64,000 bases of DNA from Pseudonocardia alaniniphila (lineage in GTDB: Bacteria > Actinomycetota > Actinomycetes > Mycobacteriales > Pseudonocardiaceae), in contig NZ_JAKXMK010000012.1 of NCBI RefSeq assembly GCF_022524485.1, positions 186,001-250,000 of the forward strand, written 5' to 3'. The notes beneath the pieces were generated by a model, which saw only the letters and a program-made list of their open reading frames with translations, did not search any database and was not told the DNA's origin. Below are positions 38,375 through 46,913 of this stretch, one piece after another. Position numbers and translations under genes: made by a program. Every line of letters begins with the position of its first letter. Position 1 is the stretch's first letter.

Positions 38375-38691
38375 CTGAGCTGCGCCTGCAACCTGATCGG
38401 CTGCGATCCCACGCCTTCACGGCCGCCGGTCTCTCCGAGGACCTGCGCGGGGTGCTGCCTCCGTCTTCCGGCGACGCGCCCGGCGGCCCTGCCCTCGTGG
38501 CCGAGCACGAACGGCTGCGCGCGGTCCTGCTCGGCGCCGTCCGCGAACTGGCGGAGCTCAGTGTCGCCCTCGCCGGTGCCGCCACCGCGTCGGCGGACGC
38601 CGACGGCGTGGTCACCTCGACGATGCTCCGGATCCAGGACGCGCTCGGCGCCGCACGCCCGGCGCGGTCGTCCGGCGGGGACTGGACATGA
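38368..38691 (+). CDS. small ESX-target-like protein, Rv3440c position
   Basis: 107-residue predicted helical protein: PPELRLQPDRLRSHAFTAAG, LVAEHERLRAVLLGAVRELA, LSVALAGAATASADADGVVT. The pattern resembles the excreted WXG100-like targets that accompany type VII systems, but it has no WxG. Start GTG 38368 or 38350. ATGA overlap with the next gene. Function not established. Confidence 0.6.
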   Translation: MPPELRLQPDRLRSHAFTAAGLSEDLRGVLPPSSGDAPGGPALVAEHERLRAVLLGAVRELAELSVALAGAATASADADGVVTSTMLRIQDALGAARPARSSGGDWT

Positions 38692-39089
38692 GCCGGCCGG
38701 TCACACCGCCCGGTCCCGTCGACCCCGTCGATGTGGAGACCCTGTCCCGTACGGCGCGGTGGTGGGCTGATCTCGGCGACGCTCTTGCCGACATGGGGCG
38801 ACGCGTCGGCCGGCTCTCCGAGCAGATCGGCCACGACTGGCCGGACGGCCGTGGCCTCGAGTGGGCGGAGCGGGTCGTGCGGCTGGGTCAGGAGTTGGGC
38901 CGGGAGGCCGGATCGGCTGCCGAACTGGGTGAGGCGTACGCGCGACAGGCGGCTGACCCCGTTCGCTTGGGCTTGCCGTCCTCGCGGCTTCCCGGGATGC
39001 GCCTCGGCGGCACGGCGGCGCAGCGCGCCGACAGCGAGCGAGGGATGCGCATAGCCCAGCTCCCCGCGGAGAACCCGGAGACGGGCTGA
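38688..39089 (+). CDS. WXG100-like hypothetical protein, Rv3439c position
   Basis: 133 residues, helical, with TARWWADLGDALADMGRRVG and a WxxG-type turn in GHDWPDGRGLEWAERVVRLG, followed by a long helix. It resembles a WXG100-type fold with extended C-terminus. Translationally coupled to the preceding gene, suggesting a pair analogous to an Esx heterodimer. Not a recognised named family for me. Confidence 0.6.
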   Translation: MSRPVTPPGPVDPVDVETLSRTARWWADLGDALADMGRRVGRLSEQIGHDWPDGRGLEWAERVVRLGQELGREAGSAAELGEAYARQAADPVRLGLPSSRLPGMRLGGTAAQRADSERGMRIAQLPAENPETG

Positions 39090-39463
39090 CCGCCCGTCTC
39101 CGCCCGAGCCGCCCCTTCCAGCCCGCAGGTCGCCCGTCCCTGCCTGCCCGAGTGGCCCACTTTCGGTTGCCCGAATCACTCCCTTCGGCTGCCCGAGTGG
39201 CGGCCTGCTTGCGAGAGTCGCGTCCCGCTCGGCGGCGGCACCGTCCTGCGCGAGCCCATTCCTGCTGAGCCGGTCGCCCATCCTGGGTGCGCGATTCGAT
39301 CCCTCTCTATGAGAAAGGTTCGTTTGTTCCGGACAGTTGATTTCGTGGGTTGCGCGAGTTCCCGTTTCCCGCTCTGCGGGCCTCCCGCTCCGGGCGCGCG
39401 AATCGTCGGTTCCGGACGAGTTCTCTGTCCCGATTGCGCGAGTTGCCCCCTGCCGGCGCGGGA
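39090..39463. repeat. intergenic spacer with about ten degenerate CGCGAGT-type repeats
   Basis: 374 bp between converging genes. Degenerate copies of a motif close to TGCSCGAGTBSCC recur at about 39104, 39146, 39169, 39191, 39210, 39247, 39289, 39350, 39394 and 39434, often followed by a pyrimidine run. No convincing gene or promoter. The complementary motif fills the spacer at 42300-42650. Confidence 0.7.
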
Positions 39464-40255
39464 TCAGTGGCGGTCGGCGAGCGTGGTGCCGGGGACCTTC
39501 CCGTCGATGAGCATGTCGACGCGGTCCTCGTCGCACAGGTGGTGCAGCAGGAAGGCCGTGACCAGGGCGCGGGCGAGGCGGCGTGCCTTGGCGTCGGGGT
39601 TGCCCGAGAGCACGAAGTCGCTCCAGTGCAGGCCTTCGAGGAACCCGGTGTGGGTGGCCTTGGAGAGCGTGCGCAACCAGACGGGTCCGCCTGCCGCCGC
39701 CGCGATGGGCTCTGCGTGCCCAGCGGCGGGCGCGACGGTGTCCTTGCCCGCGGCGAGGTGCAGTACGGGGATCGTGAGAGCACGGGCGGCGTCGATGGCC
39801 GACGGCCGCGTCTGCGCAACCGCGATCGTGACGACGGCCCGGACGCGTGGACGGTCTTGCGCCGCCAGCATCGCGATCCCGCCGCCGATCCCGTGACCGG
39901 CGAGTGCGGTGCGGCGGGAGTCCACGCTGATCCGTCCCTCGCCGAGCCGTACCCCGGCGCAGACGTCGAGCGTGGTGCGCAGGTCGGTGGCGAAGCCCGC
40001 GTGGCTCGGCAACGGGCCGCGGTGGCTCGACGGGGCAGCCGCCACGATGCCCCAGGATGCGAGGTGCCGCAGCAGGTCGGCGTAGCGCTCGGCGGGCTGC
40101 AGCCAGTCGTGCCCGAAGGCGACAGCGGGCAGCCCCAGCCCCTCCTCCGGCGCGAACACGACGCCCGGGATGCCGACCATGCCGAGGTTGCCACGCAGCA
40201 CCTGGTGCGGCCCGGGCCGGGAGAGCTGCTCCAGCGCCTCCTTGGCGTTGCGCAT
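39464..40255 (-). CDS. alpha/beta-hydrolase fold protein without nucleophile serine (Rv3438-like)
   Basis: 263 residues from ATG 40255 (alternative GTG 40291). Hydrolase-like features: LPAVAFGHDWLQPAERYADL (oxyanion side), the elbow region TALAGHGIGGGIAML where the expected GxSxG reads G-H-G-I-G, and a C-terminal His in KATHTGFLEGLHW. Because the serine is Gly, hydrolysis by the usual mechanism is unlikely. It takes the place of Rv3438 downstream of glmM in mycobacteria. Role unknown. Confidence 0.7.
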   Translation of the reverse strand: MRNAKEALEQLSRPGPHQVLRGNLGMVGIPGVVFAPEEGLGLPAVAFGHDWLQPAERYADLLRHLASWGIVAAAPSSHRGPLPSHAGFATDLRTTLDVCAGVRLGEGRISVDSRRTALAGHGIGGGIAMLAAQDRPRVRAVVTIAVAQTRPSAIDAARALTIPVLHLAAGKDTVAPAAGHAEPIAAAAGGPVWLRTLSKATHTGFLEGLHWSDFVLSGNPDAKARRLARALVTAFLLHHLCDEDRVDMLIDGKVPGTTLADRH

Positions 40256-40848
40256 CTCCGGTGGCCGGGCGAACGGGCGGGTCCGGGTCACAGCGCAGCA
40301 CCGTAGTCCTAGCGACGTCGGGCGGGCGAACGCAACGCGGCGACGGCGCATCGTGCGGGCGACACCCGACGGTGCCCAGCCGCTTTTCTCGGCTACTCGT
40401 CGAAGCGGGTGGGGACGCGTTCGGTTCTTCGCTCGGAGCGGCGCGCCCGAGCCGGCGGTTGATCGCGTTGGCGCCTCGGACTCCGAGAAGGCAGCCGCCG
40501 ACACCGGCCGGGATGGCGGCGAAAACAGCAGGAAGTCGAGCCAGGTCCATGCGGGGAGCACGAACCCTCCGTCGCCATCCGACTGCGACGCGTCATCAAC
40601 ACGGCACTGACCAGCGGTTCCGCGCTGTCGGTGTAAGCCTCGTCCTGCCGGATCGCAGGGGCGGTCTGCGACGCGCTACTGAGCCGCGCACATGTTCGGG
40701 GCTCCGTCCGGAACGGGCGATCCACGGATTTGGCCGTTGGCTCAGGACATGGGCGGTGTTCTCGCCCTCACGCCATCCTGACGCGGGTCATCCGGCGCTC
40801 GTGCCCACCCACGTCCTACGCTCCGGACATGCCACCGAGAGATGGCCG
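40256..40848. other. 593-bp gap, no convincing gene
   Basis: Between two divergent genes. On the minus strand a frame from 40550 begins MDLARLPAVFAAIPAGVGGC, a membrane-helix-like start, but it then runs on in the wrong phase through the hydrolase gene and loses coding character. It may be the remnant of a small membrane protein. glmS, expected near here by synteny, is not present. Confidence 0.5.
40817..40822 (+). promoter_or_regulatory. -10 element upstream of nnrD
   Basis: TACGCT about 26 nt before the ATG at 40849. No clear -35. Confidence 0.4.
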
Positions 40849-42288
40849 ATGAGGGGCGTCTGGACGGCCCAGCAGGTGCGGGAGTCGGAAGCCGTGCTCC
40901 TGGGCCGCACGGCCGAAGGCGCGCTCATGCGGCGTGCTGCGTTCGGGCTCGCGGTGCATGCACGCCGGATGCTCGCGCGGAGCGGGCAGGTGAGCGGCCG
41001 TCGGGTGGCGCTCCTCGTCGGCGCGGGCAACAACGGCGGCGACGCGCTCTGGGCCGGGGTGGAGCTGCGCAGGCGCGGCGTCGGCGTCACTGCGGTGCTG
41101 CTCGACGTGGCCCGCGCCCACCCTGAAGGTCTCGCTGCGCTGCGCCGTGCGGGGGGCCGTTTCGTCGACGTGGACGCCGGCCTGGTGGCCGCGCTCGGGG
41201 CCGACCTGGTGATCGACGGCATCGTCGGCATCTCCGGGCGCGGGCCGTTGCGCGAGCCCGCGGCGCGCCTGGTCGCCGCGGTGGACCACGCGGGTGTGCC
41301 CGTGCTGGCCGTCGACCTGCCCAGCGGTGTGGACCCCGACACCGGCGCGGTCGACGGCCCTGCCGTCACGGCCACGGCGACCGTCACGTTCGGTGCACTC
41401 AAACCGGTTCATGTGCTCGCAGCCCACCGATGTGGCGAGGTGCACCTGGTCGACATCGGGCTCGGACCGCTGCTGCCAGGGCCGTACGCCGAGGTCCTCG
41501 ACCCTGCCGACGTCGCCGCTCGCTGGCCGGTCCCCGGCCCGGCGGACGACAAGTACACGCAGGGTGTCGTGGGTATCGCCGCCGGCTCGGCGACCTACCC
41601 CGGCGCTGCAGTGCTGTCCGCCGGGGCAGCCGCCCTTGCCACGAGCGGCATGGTCCGTTTCGCCGGAACCGCAGCCTCGCTCGTCCGGGACCCGTGGCCG
41701 GAGATCGTCGCCACCGATTCGATCGTCGACGCGGGGCAGACCCAGGCCTGGGCCGTCGGGCCGGGTATCGGCACGGACGACGCCGGCCTTGCCGTGCTGT
41801 CCGAGGCCATCGGCCGCAACGTCCCGCTCTGCATCGACGCCGACGGGATCTCCCTGCTCGCCCTGCACCCCGATCTCCGTGCGGTGCTGCGGGGGAGGCC
41901 GGTACTGATCACGCCGCACGACCGCGAGTTCGCGCGCATCGCAGGTGAGGTCGGCAGCGACCGGGTCGCGGCTGCCCGCCGGGCTGCGGCCGAACTCGGC
42001 ATCACCGTGCTGCTCAAGGGAAACGCCACCGTGGTCGCCGATCCGCATGGGCGAGCGCTGGTACACCCGTCGACGTCCTCGTGGGCGGCAACCGCCGGTT
42101 CCGGAGACGTGCTCACCGGGATCATCGGTGCGCTGCTGGCCGCCGGGCTCGAGCCGTGGTGGGCGGCGGGGTGCGGGACCCACGTGCACGGGCTCGCGTC
42201 CGTGCTGGCCGCGCGCGGCGCGCCGGCCCCGGCGTCGAGGCTGCAGGCGGCGATTCCGGCGGCGATCCGCGCGATCCGAGGTATATGA
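40849..42288 (+). CDS. nnrD: bifunctional NAD(P)H-hydrate epimerase / ADP-dependent NAD(P)H-hydrate dehydratase
   Basis: Repairs hydrated NAD(P)H. 479 residues: an N-terminal epimerase (NnrE) domain (ALLVGAGNNGGDALWAG, VDLPSGVDPDTGAV) and a C-terminal dehydratase (NnrD) domain (LITPHDREFARIAG, LLKGNATVVADPHGRALV, ATAGSGDVLTGIIGALLAAG). Start ATG 40849 (MRGVWTAQQVRESE); the frame upstream is open but lies in the gap. Followed by repeats before alr. Confidence 0.94.
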   Translation: MRGVWTAQQVRESEAVLLGRTAEGALMRRAAFGLAVHARRMLARSGQVSGRRVALLVGAGNNGGDALWAGVELRRRGVGVTAVLLDVARAHPEGLAALRRAGGRFVDVDAGLVAALGADLVIDGIVGISGRGPLREPAARLVAAVDHAGVPVLAVDLPSGVDPDTGAVDGPAVTATATVTFGALKPVHVLAAHRCGEVHLVDIGLGPLLPGPYAEVLDPADVAARWPVPGPADDKYTQGVVGIAAGSATYPGAAVLSAGAAALATSGMVRFAGTAASLVRDPWPEIVATDSIVDAGQTQAWAVGPGIGTDDAGLAVLSEAIGRNVPLCIDADGISLLALHPDLRAVLRGRPVLITPHDREFARIAGEVGSDRVAAARRAAAELGITVLLKGNATVVADPHGRALVHPSTSSWAATAGSGDVLTGIIGALLAAGLEPWWAAGCGTHVHGLASVLAARGAPAPASRLQAAIPAAIRAIRGI

Positions 42289-42299
42289 GTTCCTACCGG

Positions 42300-42650
42300 C
42301 CGCCCGACGTCTCGCGGGCCGACTCGCGGGTGGAGTTCGGGCCGACGCACGGGTGGAGTTCGGGCGACTCGCAGGCCGGTTCCGGACGAATCGCGCGGAT
42401 TCGGGCCGACCCGCGGACCAGCGCCGGGGCAGCTCGCGAGCAGGATTCGGGCGGCTCGTGGACCAGTGCCGGGGCAGCTCGCGAGCAGGGTTGGGCGGCT
42501 CGCGGACCGGTGCTGCGCGGCGGGCCGGTGGGGTTGGGCGGCTCGCGGACCGGTGCCGGGCGACTCGCGGGTGGGATTGGGCGGCTCGCGGGCGGCGCGG
42601 GTGGCTCGCCGGGTTGTCGGCGGACGGGGGGATCTCGGCCGATCTGGGAT
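42300..42650. repeat. tandem repeat spacer with ACTCGCG motif; four 43-45 bp units
   Basis: The 414-bp gap between nnrD and alr is built of short GACTCGCGG/GGCTCGCGG-centred units. At 42415, 42460, 42504 and 42547 four tandem units of 45, 44, 43 and 43 bp begin GGACC and end near GGCGGCTCGC. The core ACTCGCG is the reverse complement of the motif in the 39.1-39.5 kb spacer. No conserved spacers as in CRISPR. Confidence 0.75.
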
Positions 42651-42702
42651 CCGATCATCGCTCTGTCCGCGATGTGACGGTCATGGATGAGATGATGAGG
42701 AC

Positions 42703-43860
42703 GTGGTCGATCTGCCGGTGAGCGCGCGTGCGGAGGCCGTCGTCGATCTCGACGCCATCCGGCACAACATCGAGGTCCTGCGGGCCGCCACGGCTCCCGG
42801 CGCGGCTGTGATGGCCGTCGTGAAGTCGGATGGTTACGGTCACGGCGCCGTAGCCGTCGGTCGCGCCGCACTGGAGGCCGGCGCCACCTGGCTGGGCGTG
42901 TGCACCCTCGAGGAGGCCATGCAGCTGCGGCACGGTGGGATCACCGCGCCGGTGCTGTGCTGGCTGCACCTCCCGGACGACGACTTCACCGAGGCGGTGG
43001 CCGCGGGTGTCGACCTGTCGATCTCGTCACGCCGCCATCTCGCCGGGGTGCTGGCCGGTGCGCGCCGCGCGGGGCGACCTGCCCGGTTGCATCTGAAGGC
43101 CGACACCGGGGCCACCCGTGGTGGCGCCCAGCCCACCGACTGGCCCGACCTGCTCGACGATGCCACGAAGGCCGTTGCCGACGGGATCGCCGAGGTCGTC
43201 GCGGTCTGGTCCCACCTGGCGAACGCCGACGTCCCGGACCACCCGAGCAACGACCTGCAGAAAGCCCGGCTCACCACGGCGTGGCAGGCAGCCAAGGAGC
43301 GCGGCCTGTCGCCGATCCGGCATCTCGCCAACTCCGCGGCCACGCTCACCCGCCCCGACATGCACTTCGACCTCGTGCGTCCTGGTATCGCCGTCTACGG
43401 GCTCGACCCGCTGGACCGCCAGCCGGCGCGCAGCCCGTTGCGGCCCGCGATGACGCTCCGGTGCAAGGTGGCGCTGGTGAAGCGGGTACCGGCAGGGGAG
43501 GGCGTCTCGTACGGGCACGAATGGACCACACCGGGCGAGACCACTCTCGCGCTGCTCCCGATCGGCTACGCCGATGGCGTGCCTCGCAGGCTCGGGCGCG
43601 ACGGGCGCATGCAGGTGCTGCTCGGCGGTGTCGTCCGTCCCGTCGTCGGCAGGGTGTGCATGGACCAGGTGATGGTGGACTGCGGCGACGACCCGGTCCG
43701 TGAGGGGGATGCCGCGGTGCTCTTCGGTTCAGGTGACCACGGCGAGCCAACCGCGCAGGACTGGGCGGACGAGCTAGGCACGATCCACTACGAGATCGTC
43801 ACGGGCCTCCACTGGCGCCGTATCACCCGCACCGTGGTCGGCACCGGGGCGCCGTCGTGA
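42703..43860 (+). CDS. alr: alanine racemase
   Basis: PLP enzyme that makes D-alanine for peptidoglycan. 385 residues from GTG 42703: PLP lysine at position 41 (MAVVKSDGYGHGAV), the catalytic Tyr in EGVSYGHEW (near residue 270), and the C-terminal GRVCMDQVMVDCG. The gene opens a run of six coupled genes ending with tsaD. The GTG is not preceded by a good Shine-Dalgarno. Confidence 0.95.
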   Translation: MVDLPVSARAEAVVDLDAIRHNIEVLRAATAPGAAVMAVVKSDGYGHGAVAVGRAALEAGATWLGVCTLEEAMQLRHGGITAPVLCWLHLPDDDFTEAVAAGVDLSISSRRHLAGVLAGARRAGRPARLHLKADTGATRGGAQPTDWPDLLDDATKAVADGIAEVVAVWSHLANADVPDHPSNDLQKARLTTAWQAAKERGLSPIRHLANSAATLTRPDMHFDLVRPGIAVYGLDPLDRQPARSPLRPAMTLRCKVALVKRVPAGEGVSYGHEWTTPGETTLALLPIGYADGVPRRLGRDGRMQVLLGGVVRPVVGRVCMDQVMVDCGDDPVREGDAAVLFGSGDHGEPTAQDWADELGTIHYEIVTGLHWRRITRTVVGTGAPS

Positions 43861-44960
43861 ACCGGGGGCAGGTCTGGGGTGCTGCCGCCGGAGCGGCGGG
43901 TGCGGCCGTCACAGGGGTCGCAGTCGGCGTAGCCGCGCGCAAGCGGTCGCAGATCGCCGCTGAGCGGCGCCGTCTCGCCACCCAGCTCGCCGAGATCGAG
44001 CCAGGGCCCGGAAGTGGTCCTGTGAGCGAGGCGTCCTCGGTCACCGCCGACGACGGTGTGCGGCTCTCGTGCGAGGAGGTCGAGGCGCCGGGCGGCAACC
44101 CGTCGCTCACGGTCGTGCTCGTCCACGGGTTCGCGCTCGACCGTCGCACCTGGCACTTCCAGCGGCGGTCCCTCCCCATGCTCACGGACCCCTCCGTGCG
44201 GCTCGTGCTCTACGACCAGCGCAGCCACGGCCGGTCCGAGCGGGCTCCGCGGGAGAGCTGCACGATCGAGCAGCTCGGCCACGATCTCGACGCGGTCATC
44301 CGGGCGCTCGCGCCAGAGGGGCCCCTCGTCCTCGTGGGCCACTCGATGGGCGGCATGACGATCATGGCGCTCGCGGAGCAGAATCCCGCGCTGTTCGCCG
44401 AACGCGTGGCCGGTGTGGCGCTGGTGTCCACGTCGGCGGGCGAGGTGGCCAGCGGTGGGCTCTCCGGCACGCTGCTGTCGCGGCACAACCCGCTCACCCG
44501 CGTTGTCGGGCTGGCAGCCCGGCTCCAGCCGAAGCTCGTGGAGGGTGTCCGGAAGGCGGCGGGCGACGTGATCTGGGCGATCACGCGCAGCTTCGCCTAC
44601 GGCGACAGAAACGTCGCGCCCTGCCTGGTCGACCTCGTCGACGAGATGATCAGCGCCAACGCGGTCGATGCGCTCACCGACTTCGCCGACACCGTCGGCA
44701 GCCACAACCGGGTCGCCGCACTGCCCGCGCTCGCCACTTGCGAGCTGCTCGTCGCGGCAGGCGACGCCGATCGCGTCATCCCGTTCTCCCACAGCGACGT
44801 GATCGCGGCGGAACTGCCGGACGTCACGCTCGTGCGGTTCGACGGGGTGGGGCATCTGCCGATGCTGGAGCAGCCGGCAGCCATGGACGAGGCGCTGGTC
44901 GACCTGCTGCGCCGCAGCGCGGTCCGGAGCGCGCCCAACGGATTGCGGCGGCGCGCATGA
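43857..44960 (+). CDS. alpha/beta-hydrolase
   Basis: 367 residues with an N-terminal membrane-like segment (GAAAGAAGAAVTGVAVGVAA) and a complete hydrolase domain: oxyanion region VVLVHGFALDRRTWHFQRR, nucleophile elbow LVGHSMGGMTIMAL, acid in AGDADRVIPF and His in VGHLPMLEQP. Substrate unknown. The GTG overlaps the alr stop and the stop overlaps the tsaE start (ATGA). This position (between alr and tsaE) is conserved in mycobacteria and relatives. Confidence 0.85.
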   Translation: MNRGQVWGAAAGAAGAAVTGVAVGVAARKRSQIAAERRRLATQLAEIEPGPGSGPVSEASSVTADDGVRLSCEEVEAPGGNPSLTVVLVHGFALDRRTWHFQRRSLPMLTDPSVRLVLYDQRSHGRSERAPRESCTIEQLGHDLDAVIRALAPEGPLVLVGHSMGGMTIMALAEQNPALFAERVAGVALVSTSAGEVASGGLSGTLLSRHNPLTRVVGLAARLQPKLVEGVRKAAGDVIWAITRSFAYGDRNVAPCLVDLVDEMISANAVDALTDFADTVGSHNRVAALPALATCELLVAAGDADRVIPFSHSDVIAAELPDVTLVRFDGVGHLPMLEQPAAMDEALVDLLRRSAVRSAPNGLRRRA

Positions 44961-45427
44961 CGCAGCAGGCGAAGGACCCGGTCGAGCTCGACGTCGAGAT
45001 GGAGCTGCCCGCGGCCGCCGACACCGAGGAGCTCGGCGAGCGGCTGGCCGGCGGGCTCAAGGCAGGCGACCTGGTGGTGCTGTCGGGGCCGCTGGGGGCG
45101 GGCAAGACCGCCCTCGTCCGGGGCCTGGCGCGCGGGCTGGGCGTGGCGGGTCCGATCACGTCGCCGACGTTCGTGATCGCCCGTGAGCACCGTCCGCTCC
45201 CCGGCGGAGCCGGTGTACCGCTCGTGCACGTCGACGCCTACCGGCTCGGCGGCGCCGCGGAGCTGGACGACCTCGACCTCGACACCGACCTGGCAGAGGC
45301 AGTGGTGGCCGTCGAGTGGGGCGAGGGCGTGGCCGAGCGGCTCGCGGAGCGCCACCTGCTGGTGCGGATCACCCGCCGCCCCGACGACGTACGGGTCGCG
45401 AGCGTCCACCGGGTGGAGGCGGCGTGA
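44957..45427 (+). CDS. tsaE: tRNA t6A biosynthesis ATPase TsaE
   Basis: Small P-loop ATPase of the threonylcarbamoyladenosine machinery with TsaB and TsaD. 156 residues from ATG 44957: Walker A LSGPLGAGKTALVRGLARGL (residue ~43-62), switch-like SPTFVIAREH and VHVDAYRLGGAAELDDLDLD. The frame upstream is open inside the previous gene and is a shadow. Confidence 0.94.
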   Translation: MTQQAKDPVELDVEMELPAAADTEELGERLAGGLKAGDLVVLSGPLGAGKTALVRGLARGLGVAGPITSPTFVIAREHRPLPGGAGVPLVHVDAYRLGGAAELDDLDLDTDLAEAVVAVEWGEGVAERLAERHLLVRITRRPDDVRVASVHRVEAA

Positions 45428-46140
45428 TCGACACGGTGATCTTCGACTGGGGTGGAACGCTCACCCCATGGGCCACCGTCGACCACCTCGCCGGTTGGCG
45501 GCGCCTCGCCGACGTCCTGCACGCCGACGACCCCGACCGCGCCGAGGTGTTCGCGGCAGCGCTCCTGGCCGCCGACGAGGCCCGCTGGATGACGGTGCGC
45601 GACGAGCACCGTGCGTTCACGCTTGCCCACGTGCTGGCCGACGCGGCCGATGGCGCCGACCACCCGCGCGAGCGGTACGAGGCCGCGCTCGAGGCGTACC
45701 GCGAGTACTGGGTGCAGTACACGGCCACCGACCCGGACGTCGCCCCGATGCTCGCCGCGCTTCGCGAGCGCGGTCTCAAGCTCGGGGTGCTGTCCTCCAC
45801 GGCATGGCCCCGGGAATGGCACGAGGAGCTCTTCCGCCGTGACGGCGTGCTGGATCTCTTCGACGCCTGCGTGTGGACCAGCGAGCTGCCCTGGACGAAG
45901 CCGCACCCCACCGCCTTCCACGCCGCCATGAGCGCCGTCGGAGCCACCGACCCCGCCCGCTGCGTGTACGTGGGCGACCGGCCCTACGACGACATCAGCG
46001 GGGCCAAGGGCGTGGGAATGCGTGCAGTGCTCGTGCCGCACTCGGACATCCCGGCTGTGCAGCACGTGGCGGTGGACGTGCAGCCCGACGGCGTGATCCA
46101 GCGCCTCGCCGACCTCCCGGAGTTGCTCGCCGACTGGTGA
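45424..46140 (+). CDS. HAD-superfamily hydrolase
   Basis: 238 residues with HAD motif I DTVIFDWGGTLTPW (nucleophile Asp), motif II LGVLSSTAWPREWHEE, motif III Lys in WTKPHPTAF and motif IV CVYVGDRPYDDISGAKGVGM. The cap domain is of class C1. A phosphatase of unknown substrate. It is inserted between tsaE and tsaB with GTGA overlap and thus is presumably co-expressed with t6A synthesis genes. Confidence 0.88.
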   Translation: MIDTVIFDWGGTLTPWATVDHLAGWRRLADVLHADDPDRAEVFAAALLAADEARWMTVRDEHRAFTLAHVLADAADGADHPRERYEAALEAYREYWVQYTATDPDVAPMLAALRERGLKLGVLSSTAWPREWHEELFRRDGVLDLFDACVWTSELPWTKPHPTAFHAAMSAVGATDPARCVYVGDRPYDDISGAKGVGMRAVLVPHSDIPAVQHVAVDVQPDGVIQRLADLPELLADW

Positions 46141-46202
46141 GCGTCGCTCCCACACCACGGAGGTGGGGCTGCCCCGTCCGACCGCCCTCGGCGGCACGCT
46201 CG

Positions 46203-46208
46203 TAGGCT
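46203..46208 (+). promoter_or_regulatory. -10 element of likely leaderless tsaB promoter
   Basis: TAGGCT ends 6 nt before the GTG at 46215, in the 74-bp gap after the HAD gene; no Shine-Dalgarno. This would let tsaB-rimI-tsaD be expressed separately from the upstream part. Confidence 0.5.
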
Positions 46209-46214
46209 CGACCT

Positions 46215-46913
46215 GTGCTCGTGCTTGCTCTTGACACTTCGACGCCCGCCGTCACGGCGGGCGTTGTCGAGCTGACGGGCAACGCCGTCGTCCAGCGATC
46301 CGTCCGGGTCGCACACGACGCCCGCAAGCACGCCGAGCTCCTCATGCCGGAGGTGCTGGGCGCCTGCGCCGACGCCGGTGTGACGATGCGCGATGTCGAC
46401 GCCGTCGTCACCGGCACCGGGCCCGGCCCGTTCACCGGCCTGCGCGTCGGCATGGTCACCGCCGCCGCGCTCGGTGACGCTCTCGGCATCCCGGTCCACG
46501 GCGTCTGCTCGCTGGACGCGATCGCCGCCGCGTCGCTCGCCGGGGGTCCCGTTCCCGACGGCCCCCTTCTCGTCGTCACCGATGCCCGTCGGCGTGAGGT
46601 GTACTGGGCGCTCTACGACGGCGAGGGTGGCCGCATCAGCGGTCCGCATGTCGAGACCCCCGCCGTCCTGACGGCCCGGGTCGACGCCCTGGGCGCGGTC
46701 GCCGCAGCGGGTGGCTCGGCCGCGCTCGTCGGCCTCCCCGAGTGGGAGCCGGCGTCACCGTCGCCCGCCGGGCTGGTTGCGGTGGCGGCTCCTGTGCTGC
46801 GCTCCGGGGTGCTTCCTGGCCCCCTCGAGCCGCTCTACCTGCGCCGACCCGACGCCGTGGAGCCCGGCGCCCGCAAGCGGGTGAGTGAACCCGCGGGCAG
46901 GAGCGCCGGATGA
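46215..46913 (+). CDS. tsaB: tRNA t6A biosynthesis protein TsaB
   Basis: ASKHA-fold scaffold paralogue of TsaD. 232 residues: LVLALDTSTPAVTAGVVEL, GTGPGPFTGLRVGMVTAAAL, TDARRREVYWALYDGEGG. The GTG start fits a leaderless mRNA. Overlaps rimI by ATGA. Confidence 0.93.
   Translation: MLVLALDTSTPAVTAGVVELTGNAVVQRSVRVAHDARKHAELLMPEVLGACADAGVTMRDVDAVVTGTGPGPFTGLRVGMVTAAALGDALGIPVHGVCSLDAIAAASLAGGPVPDGPLLVVTDARRREVYWALYDGEGGRISGPHVETPAVLTARVDALGAVAAAGGSAALVGLPEWEPASPSPAGLVAVAAPVLRSGVLPGPLEPLYLRRPDAVEPGARKRVSEPAGRSAG

Noticed and set aside
37695..40550. A 951-codon open frame on the minus strand through glmM and neighbours
   Set aside because: Antisense shadow caused by high third-position GC; it runs opposite to glmM and two small genes, is Arg/Pro/Ala-rich and has no domain. 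Only its first ~35 residues are mentioned as a possible remnant.
42415..42589. Tandem repeats resembling a short CRISPR array
   Set aside because: Units are contiguous and degenerate with no unique spacers of constant length, and there are no cas genes.
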